Assembly (NCBI GenBank): GCA_900470095.1 | Contig: UBZM01000020.1 | Span: forward strand, 62,001-126,000 | DNA length: 64,000 nt | DNA from: Hyphomicrobiales bacterium | Lineage (GTDB): Bacteria; Pseudomonadota; Alphaproteobacteria; Rhizobiales; Beijerinckiaceae | Direction of reading: 5' to 3' | Shown here: positions 9,314-17,435 of the stretch, in pieces | How the letters are laid out: every line of letters starts with the position of its first letter | How positions within the stretch are numbered: the stretch's first letter is position 1 | Translations under genes and position numbers: made by a program | Notes under the pieces: generated by a model | What the model was told of the DNA's origin: nothing | Databases searched by the model: none | Seen by the model: only the letters and a program-made list of their open reading frames with translations

Positions 9314-11050
9314 ATGCCCTTTCCCTTTCCGCGCAATGCCTATGCCGCCATGTTCGGCCCCACGACCGGCGACACGGTGCGCCTCGGCGATACCGAGCTC
9401 GTCATCAAGGTCGAGAAGGATTTCACCACCTATGGCGAGGAGGTGAAGTTCGGCGGCGGCAAGGTCATCCGCGACGGCATGGGCCAGAGCCAGGTCAGCA
9501 ATGCCGCCGGTGCGGTCGACACCGTCATCACCAACGCGCTGATCCTCGACCATTGGGGCATCGTCAAGGCCGATATCGGTATCCGCGCCGGGCGCATCTG
9601 CGCCATCGGCAAGGCCGGCAATCCCGATATCCAGGATGGGTTCGGGAACTTCGACCCGTCCGAGACCATCATCGTCGGCCCCGGAACCGAGGTCATCGCC
9701 GGGGAAGGCAAGATCATCACCGCCGGCGGCTTCGACAGCCATATCCACTATATCTGCCCGCAACAGATCGAGGACGCGTTGATGAGCGGCCTCACCACGA
9801 TGCTGGGCGGCGGCACCGGCCCGGCCCATGGCACGCTCGCGACGACCTGCACGCCCGGCCCCTGGCATCTCGGCCAGATGATCAGGGCGGCCGACGCCTT
9901 CCCGATGAACCTCGCCTTTGCCGGCAAGGGCAATGCCGCGCTGCCGGGCGCATTGACGGAGATGATCGAGGCCGGCGCCTGCGCGCTGAAGCTGCATGAA
10001 GACTGGGGCACGACACCGGCCGCGATCGACAACTGCCTCTCCGTCGCCGACGACTACGACATCCAGGTGATGATCCACACCGACACGCTGAACGAGAGCG
10101 GTTTCGTCGAGGACACGATCGCGGCCTTCAAAGGCCGCACCATCCACGCCTTCCACACCGAGGGGGCCGGCGGCGGCCACGCGCCCGACATCATGAAAGT
10201 GGCGGGCCTGCCCAATGTGCTGCCGTCCTCGACCAACCCGACGCGGCCCTTCACAGTCAACACGCTCGACGAGCATCTCGACATGCTCATGGTCTGCCAT
10301 CACCTCTCGCCCTCGATCCCTGAGGATCTCGCCTTCGCCGAAAGTCGCATCCGCAAGGAGACGATCGCGGCCGAGGACATCCTGCACGATCTCGGTGCGC
10401 TCTCGATGATGTCCTCGGATAGCCAGGCCATGGGGCGCATCGGCGAGGTCGTGACCCGGACCTGGCAGACCGCGCACAAGATGAAGGTGCAGCGCGGTCC
10501 GCTGCCGCAGGACGCCGGCACCGGCGCCGATAATTTCCGCGCCAAGCGCTATGTCGCGAAATACACGATCAATCCGGCGATCGCGCATGGCATCTCGCGC
10601 CATATCGGCTCGATCGAGATCGGTAAGCTTGCTGATCTCGTGCTCTGGTCGCCGGCCTTCTTCGGCGCCAAGCCCGATCTCGTCCTAAAGGGCGGCATGA
10701 TCGCGGCAGCGCCCATGGGCGATCCCAACGCCTCGATTCCAACGCCGCAGCCGGTGCATTACCGCCCGATGTTCGGCGCCTTCGGCAAGGCCGTGACCAC
10801 GACATCGCTCGTCTTCGTCTCGCAGGCCGCGATGGCGAACGGCCTCAAGTCCCGCCTCGGTACGGACAAGGAGATGGTCGCGGTCGAGAACACGCGCGGC
10901 GGCATCTCCAAGAAGAGCATGATCCACAACGACGCGACGCCCGACATCCGGATCGATCCAGAAACCTATGCGGTGGTGGCGGATGGCGAGTTGCTGGTTT
11001 GCGAACCTGCGAGCGAGCTGCCGCTGGCGCAGCGCTATTTCCTGTTCTAA
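9314..11050 (+). CDS. ureC: Urease alpha (catalytic) subunit
   Basis: Nickel metallohydrolase that splits urea to ammonia and carbamate. It is 578 aa. All active-site residues are present with a uniform +9 offset from the canonical numbering: His143 and His145 (DSHIHY), Lys226 to be carbamylated (ALKLHEDWG), His255, His281 ([13 protein letters not shown]), Cys328 on the mobile flap (MVCHHLS) and Asp369 (SSDSQAMGR). It should therefore be active once the accessory proteins load nickel. It follows the DUF1003 gene by 41 bp. The following 133 bp before the binding-protein gene hold no obvious terminator, so read-through to ureEFG is plausible. Confidence 0.98.
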   Translation: MPFPFPRNAYAAMFGPTTGDTVRLGDTELVIKVEKDFTTYGEEVKFGGGKVIRDGMGQSQVSNAAGAVDTVITNALILDHWGIVKADIGIRAGRICAIGKAGNPDIQDGFGNFDPSETIIVGPGTEVIAGEGKIITAGGFDSHIHYICPQQIEDALMSGLTTMLGGGTGPAHGTLATTCTPGPWHLGQMIRAADAFPMNLAFAGKGNAALPGALTEMIEAGACALKLHEDWGTTPAAIDNCLSVADDYDIQVMIHTDTLNESGFVEDTIAAFKGRTIHAFHTEGAGGGHAPDIMKVAGLPNVLPSSTNPTRPFTVNTLDEHLDMLMVCHHLSPSIPEDLAFAESRIRKETIAAEDILHDLGALSMMSSDSQAMGRIGEVVTRTWQTAHKMKVQRGPLPQDAGTGADNFRAKRYVAKYTINPAIAHGISRHIGSIEIGKLADLVLWSPAFFGAKPDLVLKGGMIAAAPMGDPNASIPTPQPVHYRPMFGAFGKAVTTTSLVFVSQAAMANGLKSRLGTDKEMVAVENTRGGISKKSMIHNDATPDIRIDPETYAVVADGELLVCEPASELPLAQRYFLF

Positions 11051-11183
11051 GCGATTGGCTGTCGCCTTGTGCTGTGGATCGCACGGGGTCGCGCCGCTTC
11101 CGTATTGACTAGCCCACTCGCGCATCCTTTCTTCGTCGGCAAATGAATTTGTCAGGCAGACAAGTTTGCCAGGGAGAGAGCTC

Positions 11184-12224
11184 GTGTCCGGTTTCCGTTT
11201 CGCTCGCCAGGCGTCGTTCTGGTTCGCCAGTGCTGCGCTTCTGGCCTCCTATCAACCCGCCGCGGCGCAGGGGCAGGTCACGGTCTATTGCTCGATTCTC
11301 GAAGAGCAGTGCCGTGAGGGCGCGACGATGTTCGAGCGCGCCACCGGCATCAAGGTCTCGATGGTGCGCAAGAGCACGGGCGAGGTCTATGCGCAGGTCA
11401 AGGCGGAAGCCTCCAATCCGCGTGGCGATGTCTGGTGGGGCGGCCCCGGTGAGCCGCATCTGCAGGCGGCGGAGGAGGGGCTGCTCGACGAGTATCGTTC
11501 GCCCAAGCTCGCCGAGCTGCATGATTGGGCGCAGCGTCATGCCGAGCAGTCGAAATTCCGCACCTCCGGCATTTATCTGGGCGCGCTTGGCGTCGGCTAT
11601 AACACCGAGATGCTGAAGAAGAAGGGCCTGCCCGAGCCGAAATGCTGGGCGGACCTGCTCGACCCGGCCTATCGCGACGAGGTCCAGATTGCCGATCCGA
11701 GCTCGTCCGGCACGGCTTACGTCTTCCTCGCGACCACCGTGCAGCGCCTCGGCGAGGAGAAGGGCTTCGACTATCTCAAGGCCCTGCACAAGAACATCAA
11801 CCAGTACACCAAGTCCGGCATTGCACCGGTCAAGGCGACGGCGCTGGGCGAGACGGCGATCGGCATCGCCTTCATCCACGACATGCTGACGCAGAAGCTT
11901 CAGGGGGCGCCGATCAAGACCGTCGCGCCCTGCGAAGGCACGGGCTACGAGACCGGCTCGGTTTCGATCATCAAGGGCGGCAGGAATGCCGAGGCGGCGC
12001 GCCGTTTCATCGATTTCACGCTCTCGCCCGAGGCGCAGAACATCAACGCCAAGCTCAAGATCAACTCCATCCCGTCGAACAGGAATGCCGAACTCTCTCC
12101 CGACGCGCCAAAGTTCTCGGAGATCAAGCTGATCGACTACGATACGCCGCGCTGGGGCAGCCCGGCCGAGCGCTCGCGACTGCTGAAGAAGTTCGACACC
12201 GAGGTGAAGGCGCTGCCACGGTAA
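11184..12224 (+). CDS. Periplasmic ABC substrate-binding protein (iron/AfuA-like family 1)
   Basis: Secreted binding protein of about 346 aa with a Sec signal peptide ending near AAAQ (residues 1-29). The mature part starts GQVTVYCSILEEQC and has the family-1 iron/thiamine-like pattern, with GVGYNTEMLKKKGLPEPKCW near 142 and FIDFTLSPEAQN near 280. I chose GTG 11184 because AGGGAGAG lies at optimal spacing; a TTG at 11166 is in frame. No ABC permease or ATPase gene is nearby, so it is an orphan inside the urease operon between ureC and ureE. The ligand is unknown; urea or nickel cannot be claimed, since it does not resemble UrtA or NikA. Confidence 0.88.
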   Translation: MSGFRFARQASFWFASAALLASYQPAAAQGQVTVYCSILEEQCREGATMFERATGIKVSMVRKSTGEVYAQVKAEASNPRGDVWWGGPGEPHLQAAEEGLLDEYRSPKLAELHDWAQRHAEQSKFRTSGIYLGALGVGYNTEMLKKKGLPEPKCWADLLDPAYRDEVQIADPSSSGTAYVFLATTVQRLGEEKGFDYLKALHKNINQYTKSGIAPVKATALGETAIGIAFIHDMLTQKLQGAPIKTVAPCEGTGYETGSVSIIKGGRNAEAARRFIDFTLSPEAQNINAKLKINSIPSNRNAELSPDAPKFSEIKLIDYDTPRWGSPAERSRLLKKFDTEVKALPR

Positions 12225-12389
12225 GGGCGGCGAAATCCGGCTCCTCACCTTCGCGGGCGCATCCCGCGCATCCGGACCCTCTGCGCCATTCTGCTGCAGT
12301 GGGCGCGGCGGCTGCATCCAGCCGCCCGAAACAGGCGTATTCCCCCTGGGCGCGTGAAGCGCCCCTCAGGCAAGAGAGGAGAACGCGGT

Positions 12390-12698
12390 ATGTCGGATCC
12401 GGTTATCGTCATAGCGCGGGCGCGCATCCGCCCCGAAACCCGCGCAGCCTTTGTCGCTGCGGCGCAGGACTGCATCGCCGCGACACGTCGCGAACATGGC
12501 TGTCTCGCCTATGACATGCATGAGAGCATTACGGAGCCCGGATATTTCGTGTCGGTGGAGAGCTGGGAGCAGCGCGAGCATATCGACCGCCACCTGCAGC
12601 AGCCGCATCTTCAGGCGTTCCTTGAGATCGCGGGGGCTTGCGTCACGACGCCTCCGGTGATCGAAGTGGTCGAGCCGCGATCGGTCGATCGCCTCTGA
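12390..12698 (+). CDS. Antibiotic biosynthesis monooxygenase (ABM) domain protein
   Basis: Small dimeric alpha/beta-barrel protein of 102 aa, YgiN-like. The pattern IVIARARIRPETRAAFV, HGCLAYDMHES and FVSVESWEQREHIDRHL is typical of quinol or small-aromatic monooxygenases and related heme-degrading folds. A strong ribosome site AGAGAGGAGAA sits 7 nt before ATG 12390, which decides the start over an in-frame upstream ATG at 12354. It lies in the urease operon 27 bp before ureE; no role in urea use is known for this family. It may simply be a passenger. Confidence 0.88.
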   Translation: MSDPVIVIARARIRPETRAAFVAAAQDCIAATRREHGCLAYDMHESITEPGYFVSVESWEQREHIDRHLQQPHLQAFLEIAGACVTTPPVIEVVEPRSVDRL

Positions 12699-12724
12699 TC
12701 CATTTCGTTGTCACGGGTACCATC

Positions 12725-13525
12725 ATGCTGCGCGCCACCTCCGTCGTCCGCAAGGCCGCGGTCAAGCAGGACAAGGTCGTTGAGACCCTGACGCTCGACC
12801 ATGAGGACCGCAATCGCCGCCGCATCGCGCTGAAGGGCGATGGCGGGCGCGAGATTCTGCTCGATCTCGACAAGCCGACGGTTCTGAATGACGGCGATGC
12901 CGTGAAGCTCGAAGACGGCAGCCTGGTCCTGATCAGGGCCGCTGTGCAGAGCCTGCTCGAAGTGCGGGCCGAGAACCCGCTGCGGCTGATGCGCGTCGCC
13001 TGGCATATCGGCAACCGGCACACACCGGCGGAGATCACGGCGGACGCCATCTATATCGAGAACGACCATGTGCTGGCCGAGATGGTCCGTGGCCAGGGCT
13101 GTGCCATGAGCGTGGTCGAGCGTCCGTTCCAGCCCGAGCGCGGCGCCTATGATCACGGTCACGCCCACGACCATGAACACAGCCATGATCACGATCACGC
13201 GCATGACGCGTCCTGCGGCTGCGGGCACGATCACGGCCACGCTCATCACGACAAGGGGCACGCTCACGCCGGCCATGATCATGCTCATGATCACCATGGT
13301 CACGACCACCATGAGAACAAGCGTGATGATCACGCGAACCACGCCCATGCGCATGCCCACGCCGATGCCGATGCCCATGCCCATGCCCATGCCCATGCGC
13401 ATGCCCACGGCGCGGATTGCGGCTGTGGACACGACCACAGCCATGGCGATCATGATCATAAGCATGACCACGGCCACCATCATGGCGCCGAACACGCGCA
13501 TAAGGGTCACAAACACGACCACTGA
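12725..13525 (+). CDS. ureE: Urease accessory protein UreE with very long histidine-rich tail
   Basis: Nickel metallochaperone that delivers nickel to UreG/UreC. It is 266 aa, where most UreE proteins are 150-180. Residues 1-140 hold the peptide-binding and metal-binding domains; the dimer-interface nickel ligand is His99 in IGNRHTP. From about residue 143 to the end the chain is a tail with about 50 His in roughly 124 residues, alternating with Asp, Gly and Ala, and carrying two copies of a CGCGHDH motif. The tail could bind many nickel ions, acting as storage as well as delivery. The DNA under it contains a run of CATGCC-type hexamers. It begins 27 bp after the ABM gene; ureF follows after 6 bp. 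Confidence 0.96.
   Translation: MLRATSVVRKAAVKQDKVVETLTLDHEDRNRRRIALKGDGGREILLDLDKPTVLNDGDAVKLEDGSLVLIRAAVQSLLEVRAENPLRLMRVAWHIGNRHTPAEITADAIYIENDHVLAEMVRGQGCAMSVVERPFQPERGAYDHGHAHDHEHSHDHDHAHDASCGCGHDHGHAHHDKGHAHAGHDHAHDHHGHDHHENKRDDHANHAHAHAHADADAHAHAHAHAHAHGADCGCGHDHSHGDHDHKHDHGHHHGAEHAHKGHKHDH
13345..13408 (+). repeat. CATGCC-type hexanucleotide repeat within ureE
   Basis: A stretch of near-perfect tandem hexamers (CATGCC with CATGCG, GATGCC and CACGCC variants) that codes for alternating His-Ala in the UreE tail. Because the unit is 6 bp, gain or loss by slippage keeps the reading frame and changes only tail length. Boundaries are approximate. Confidence 0.8.
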
Positions 13526-13531
13526 GGGCTG

Positions 13532-14209
13532 ATGTCGCACGCCCATCTGCCGTTGATGGTCTGGCTTTCGCCGTCCTTCCCGGTCGGTGCCTTTGCCTAT
13601 TCGCATGGGCTGGAATGGGCCTTCGAGGCCGGCGACCTCACCAATGCCGACACGCTTCGCGACTGGCTCGATGCGCTGGTCGGCCACGGCTCGCTGCATA
13701 ACGATCTCGTCCTGTTCAGATGCGCCTACAACGCGCTCGGGGCTGGCGACGAGGCGGCGCTGAGCGAGGTGGCCGAACTGGCCCTGGCGCTGGCGAACTC
13801 CGCGGAGCGGCGGCTGGAAACGATGACGCAGGGCAATGCGTTTATCGCGGCCGTTCGTGCCGCCTGGCCCTGCGCGGCATTTGATCGGCTGCGCGCTGCC
13901 TGGGGGGGAGACATCGCCTATCCCATCGCGGTCGCCGCTGCCGCAAGCGGCCATGACGTGCCGCTGCGCCCGGCGCTGGAAGCCTACAGCCTCGCCTTCG
14001 TCGCCAATCTGGTTTCGGCCTCGGTCAGGCTCGGCATCGTCGGCCAGACCGACGGGCAGAGGATCACGGCTGGGCTGGTGCCGTCCTTGCATGCGGCTGC
14101 CACGCGCGCGGAAACCGCGACACTTGCTGATCTCGGCGGCTGCGCGCTGCGCTCGGACCTCGCGTCCCTGCGCCACGAAACCCAGTATTCGAGGCTGTTC
14201 CGCTCATGA
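13532..14209 (+). CDS. ureF: Urease accessory protein UreF
   Basis: All-alpha accessory protein that bridges UreD and UreG in the urease activation complex. It is 225 aa, the usual length. Seen: [19 protein letters not shown] near residue 12, which is the family hallmark, and [12 protein letters not shown] near 95. The start ATG is 6 bp after the ureE stop. Its stop overlaps the ureG ATG by 4 bp (ATGA), so UreF and UreG synthesis is coupled. Confidence 0.96.
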   Translation: MSHAHLPLMVWLSPSFPVGAFAYSHGLEWAFEAGDLTNADTLRDWLDALVGHGSLHNDLVLFRCAYNALGAGDEAALSEVAELALALANSAERRLETMTQGNAFIAAVRAAWPCAAFDRLRAAWGGDIAYPIAVAAAASGHDVPLRPALEAYSLAFVANLVSASVRLGIVGQTDGQRITAGLVPSLHAAATRAETATLADLGGCALRSDLASLRHETQYSRLFRS

Positions 14210-14838
14210 TCCGCTCTCCCCACGGCCCCTTGCGCGTCGGCATCGGCGGCCCGGTCGGTTCCGGCAAGACCGCCCTGATGGAGGTGCTCTGCAAGCGCAT
14301 GCGCGATCGTTATGATCTCTGCGCCATCACCAATGACATCTACACCAAGGAAGATGCGCGTCTCCTGACCGTCGCAGGGGCTCTTCCCGAGGAGCGCATC
14401 ATGGGCGTCGAGACCGGCGGCTGCCCGCATACCGCCATCCGCGAGGATTGTTCGATCAACCTCGCCGCGGTCGAGGAAATGCGCGGCAAGTTTCCCGGGC
14501 TCGACCTGATCCTGATCGAGTCCGGTGGGGACAATCTGGCGGCGACCTTCTCGCCCGAACTCGCCGATCTGACGATCTACGTGATCGATGTCGCCGCCGG
14601 CGAGAAGATCCCGCGCAAGGGCGGCCCTGGCATCACCCGTTCGGACCTGCTCGTCATCAACAAGACCGATCTCGCTCCGCATGTTGGCGCGGATCTTGCT
14701 GTGATGGACCGGGACTCAAGGACCATGCGGGGCAAGCGGCCCTTCGTCTTCACCAATACGAGGGAGGGCGAGGGCGTCGATGCGGTGGTGGATTTCATCG
14801 AGACCGTGGGCGGCCTGAAAGCGAGCGCCGGGGGATAG
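14206..14838 (+). CDS. ureG: Urease accessory GTPase UreG
   Basis: GTPase that powers nickel insertion into urease. It is 210 aa. The P-loop [11 protein letters not shown] is at residues 14-24. The metal-binding CPH motif lies in [13 protein letters not shown] near residue 70. [17 protein letters not shown] near 105 is the invariant switch segment, and VINKTDLA near 150 is the guanine-specificity motif. Unlike many UreG proteins it has no N-terminal His stretch, since that role is carried by the UreE tail. It overlaps ureF by 4 bp, and a HupE/UreJ gene begins 11 bp downstream. Confidence 0.97.
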   Translation: MIRSPHGPLRVGIGGPVGSGKTALMEVLCKRMRDRYDLCAITNDIYTKEDARLLTVAGALPEERIMGVETGGCPHTAIREDCSINLAAVEEMRGKFPGLDLILIESGGDNLAATFSPELADLTIYVIDVAAGEKIPRKGGPGITRSDLLVINKTDLAPHVGADLAVMDRDSRTMRGKRPFVFTNTREGEGVDAVVDFIETVGGLKASAGG

Positions 14839-14849
14839 GGGAGGCGAAC

Positions 14850-15428
14850 ATGCTGACGCGGTTGACGGGCGCCCTGGCGTCGCTCGTGACGATGATGGCG
14901 GCGCCCGCCCTTGCCCATACCGCAGTGGGCTCCGTCGATGGTCTCGTTCAGGGGCTGCAGCATCCGCTCACCGGGTTGGATCATGTGCTGGCGATGATCG
15001 CGGTCGGCCTCTGGGCCGGGCTCATCGGTGGCAGGGCGCGCATCGCGTATCCCGTCGCCTTCGTCTCGGCCATGGCGCTGGCCGGGCTCTGGGCCATGGC
15101 CGGCGGACAGCTTCCAGGCGCGGAGGTCGGCATTGCCTTTTCTGTCGTCATCCTCGGGCTTGCCATCGCGCTCAATCTCTCGCCTCCGCTCGCCGCCGGT
15201 GCCCTGGTCTGCGGGGTCTTCGCGATCTTCCATGGCTTTGCCCATGGTGCCGAGCTGCCGGAGGATGCCAGCGGTGTGAGCTATGCGATCGGCTTTGTGA
15301 TCGCGACATCGGCTCTGCATGGAGTAGGCTTGCTTCTTGCGAGCCAGCTTGCGGTGCGGATGCCGCAGCTTGCCCGCATCGCCGGTGGCGGTCTCATTCT
15401 GGCAGGTGTCGCAATCCTGTCGGGCTGA
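14850..15428 (+). CDS. ureJ: HupE/UreJ family protein, probable nickel permease
   Basis: Small inner-membrane protein (192 aa) of the HupE/UreJ family, thought to import nickel for urease or hydrogenase. A signal-like segment ends near PALAHT (the His is conserved as the mature start). Five to six further membrane segments follow. Family motifs HPLTGLDHVLAM near 41, FHGFAHGAELP near 129 and SALHGVGLLL near 155 supply conserved His residues. A GGGGAGGCG ribosome site precedes ATG 14850. It is the last gene of the urease operon. Transport activity is inferred from the family and position. Confidence 0.93.
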   Translation: MLTRLTGALASLVTMMAAPALAHTAVGSVDGLVQGLQHPLTGLDHVLAMIAVGLWAGLIGGRARIAYPVAFVSAMALAGLWAMAGGQLPGAEVGIAFSVVILGLAIALNLSPPLAAGALVCGVFAIFHGFAHGAELPEDASGVSYAIGFVIATSALHGVGLLLASQLAVRMPQLARIAGGGLILAGVAILSG

Positions 15429-15467
15429 GTGCGGGCCTTCCCCTCAATGCGTTAGGCGTCGTGGCTC

Positions 15468-16052
15468 ATGACACCTGCGTTGAAAATTCTGATCGTCGAT
15501 GCCAACCCGGTCCGGGGTGCCATTCTCGATGAGGGCTTCCGCGAAGCGGGCTTTACCGACCTCGTCCGAATCGGCGCGACGCATGGGCAAGTCACTGTCA
15601 TCGAGGCCCATGACCCCGATGTGGTCGTGATCGATCTCGTGAATCCCGGCCATAATGCACTCGCCGAGATGCTTCTGGTCAGCCGGCGCCCGAAGCGGCC
15701 GATCAGCGCGTTCGTCGAACCGGTGGATGCGGCCTTGATCGAGGCTGCTGTTGAGGCAGGGGTCGCGGTCTATGTCGTCGACGGGCTGAAGTGGGAGGCC
15801 CTTGAGCCAATCCTCCAGACCTGCATCAGTCGCTTCAGCGCCGCCTCGAAGCTGCGTGAGGGGCTGGACGAGGTGCGGTCGCAGCGCGACGATCGCGCGC
15901 TGATCGATCGTGCGAAGGGGATCGTCATGCACCTCAAGGGGCTCCCCGAAGCGGAAGCCTATGCCCTGATGCGCCGCACCGCGATGAACGAGAAGCGCAA
16001 GCTGGTCGACATCGCCCGTTCCATCATCACCGCGGCGGAGGTGTTGAAATGA
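15468..16052 (+). CDS. nasT: NasT-like ANTAR-domain response regulator
   Basis: RNA-binding antiterminator of 194 aa. The N-terminal pseudo-receiver (ALKILIVDANPVRGAILDEG, then VVVIDLVNPG near residue 52) resembles NasT. The C-terminal ANTAR helices (DRAKGIVMHLKGLPEAEAY, residues 144-162, then MNEKRKLVDIA) would bind hairpin pairs in nitrate/nitrite assimilation leaders. In related genomes this gene is commonly followed by a nitrate-type ABC binding protein and nitrite/nitrate reductase genes. Here only a decayed remnant follows, with the same ATGA overlap. No nasS partner is in the window, so its targets must be elsewhere. Confidence 0.9.
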   Translation: MTPALKILIVDANPVRGAILDEGFREAGFTDLVRIGATHGQVTVIEAHDPDVVVIDLVNPGHNALAEMLLVSRRPKRPISAFVEPVDAALIEAAVEAGVAVYVVDGLKWEALEPILQTCISRFSAASKLREGLDEVRSQRDDRALIDRAKGIVMHLKGLPEAEAYALMRRTAMNEKRKLVDIARSIITAAEVLK

Positions 16053-16197
16053 CCCCGCACCGGTGCGTCGGCGATCTGCCCCTGGCCGATGCCGCCATTT
16101 GCTGACCGTTCCGGCCGATGCCGGCTTTGCGGAAGGCGGCTCGGTCGATGACGCTGTCGCCCGTCTCGGTACCTTGAACAGGGGGGCGCCATCCTGA
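16049..16197 (+). pseudogene. Degraded 5' remnant of a NrtA/CmpA-type nitrate-binding protein gene
   Basis: An ATG overlapping the nasT stop (ATGA) opens 18 codons, MTPHRCVGDLPLADAAIC, then TGA at 16103. One frame over, the text continues LLTVPADAGFAEGG. Joined, the two pieces read as the typical start of a NrtA/CmpA-family binding protein (pattern IGFxPLxDAAxLxVAADxGFAxxEG). A second shift near 16145 restores a GAT-ACG-CTG-like stretch. The rest of the gene (about 1.1 kb) is absent. Recognition is from memory of the family and the conserved nasT context; the match is short. Confidence 0.5.
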
Positions 16198-16273
16198 TCG
16201 GCCCGCGCCCGTCATTCCGCTGTCATGATGGCCCGTCAAGCGCGCTCTCCCAAGGGCTGCGGCGGAGGCGGGC

Positions 16274-17416
16274 GTGTCACTTCATATCACGGGCGGAACA
16301 GTTATGACCGCCGCGCTCACCCGTGCCGATCTCGTCACCGACGGATCGTGCATCGCCGCCCTCGATGCGTCCCCTCCTGCCGGCGCCTTGCACCTGGATG
16401 CCGCCGGCCTCCTCGTCTTGCCGGGCATGGTCGATTGTCATGGCGATGCCTTCGAGCGGCACATCATGCCGCGACCGCGGGTGTCCTTCGACATCGATCT
16501 CGCCCTGCGCGACGCCGATCGCGCCATGCTGAGTTGCGGCATCACCACGGCCTTCCACGGTGTGACCTGGTCCTGGGAACCCGGTCTGCGCGGAGCCGGC
16601 AATGCGCGGCGCCTGATCGACGCGATCGCGCGGCTCGCGCCGGAGCTCGGGGCCGATACGCGATTCCATTTACGCCACGAGACCTTCAACCTCGATGCCG
16701 AGGCCGAGATCATCGAGTGGCTGCAGGCGGGGCGCGTCGGAGTACTGGCCTTCAACGACCATACCGGCGGCATCCTCAAGGAGACGACCCGGCCGGACAA
16801 GGTCGCCAAGATGGTCGAGCGCACCGGCCTCTCGCATGCGGACTTCATGGCGCTGGCGCAGAACGTCCATGACCGCGGTAACGACGTGCCGGGATCGGTC
16901 GCGCGGCTGGCGAAAATCTCGCTGGCCGCCGGCATTCCGACGCTCTCGCATGACGACATGAGCCCGGACATGCGGCGCTGGTATCGCTCGCTCGGCGTGA
17001 CCGTGACGGAATTCCCGATGGATGAGGCGACGGCACGTGAGGCTGTCGCGCATGGCGAGGCGACGGTGTTCGGCGCGCCCAATGTCGTGCGCGGCGGTTC
17101 GCATACCGGCTGCCCGGCAGCGGAGGACATGGTCGGCAAGCGGCTCTGCACCATCCTGGCGTCGGATTACTACTACCCGGCGCTGCTGCTGGCGCCCTTC
17201 ATGCTGGCGCGCAGCGGCACGGCGAGCTTTCCCGACGCCTGGAAGCTGGTCTCGCAGGCCCCGGCCGATGCCCTTGGCCTGATCGATCGCGGCGTCATCG
17301 CGCCCGGCAGGCGGGCGGATCTGATCATCGTCGAGGACGCGCCGCAGCCGCGCGTCGTTGCAACGATCGCTGGCGGCAAGCTGGTGCAGCTCGCCGACCA
17401 GCGTCTTCTGGCCTGA
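16274..17416 (+). CDS. phnM: Alpha-D-ribose 1-methylphosphonate 5-triphosphate diphosphatase (PhnM-like amidohydrolase)
   Basis: Amidohydrolase-fold enzyme of the C-P lyase pathway that removes pyrophosphate from ribosyl-phosphonate triphosphate. It is 380 aa from GTG 16274. Seen: LLVLPGMVDCHGDAFERH near residue 46 (metal site; PhnM uses CHGDxxER instead of HxH), CGITTAFHGVTWSWE near 88, RHETFN near 134, FNDHTGG near 159, SHDDMSPDM near 225 and a closing GRRADLIIVED. It stands alone: no other phn genes are visible, so it may serve another substrate or complete a set encoded elsewhere. It converges with uxuA. Confidence 0.85.
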   Translation: MSLHITGGTVMTAALTRADLVTDGSCIAALDASPPAGALHLDAAGLLVLPGMVDCHGDAFERHIMPRPRVSFDIDLALRDADRAMLSCGITTAFHGVTWSWEPGLRGAGNARRLIDAIARLAPELGADTRFHLRHETFNLDAEAEIIEWLQAGRVGVLAFNDHTGGILKETTRPDKVAKMVERTGLSHADFMALAQNVHDRGNDVPGSVARLAKISLAAGIPTLSHDDMSPDMRRWYRSLGVTVTEFPMDEATAREAVAHGEATVFGAPNVVRGGSHTGCPAAEDMVGKRLCTILASDYYYPALLLAPFMLARSGTASFPDAWKLVSQAPADALGLIDRGVIAPGRRADLIIVEDAPQPRVVATIAGGKLVQLADQRLLA

Positions 17417-17435
17417 GTAGCGTCTTGCGGCCTGA

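Noticed and set aside
9041-10603. 520-codon minus-strand frame opposite ureC and DUF1003
   Set aside because: Shadow of ureC, whose active-site residues are all in place on the plus strand.
11149-11163. Inverted repeat TTGTC-N5-GACAA before the orphan binding-protein gene
   Set aside because: Five-base arms are too short to separate from chance.
13345-13408. Possible CRISPR or minisatellite array
   Set aside because: Repeat unit is 6 bp, has no spacers and is in-frame coding sequence of ureE.
12611-14176. Long minus-strand frame with Met-Gly and Met-Ile-Ile repeats
   Set aside because: It is the antisense of the UreE His-rich tail and UreF; the repeats mirror the CATGCC hexamers and nothing resembles a protein family.
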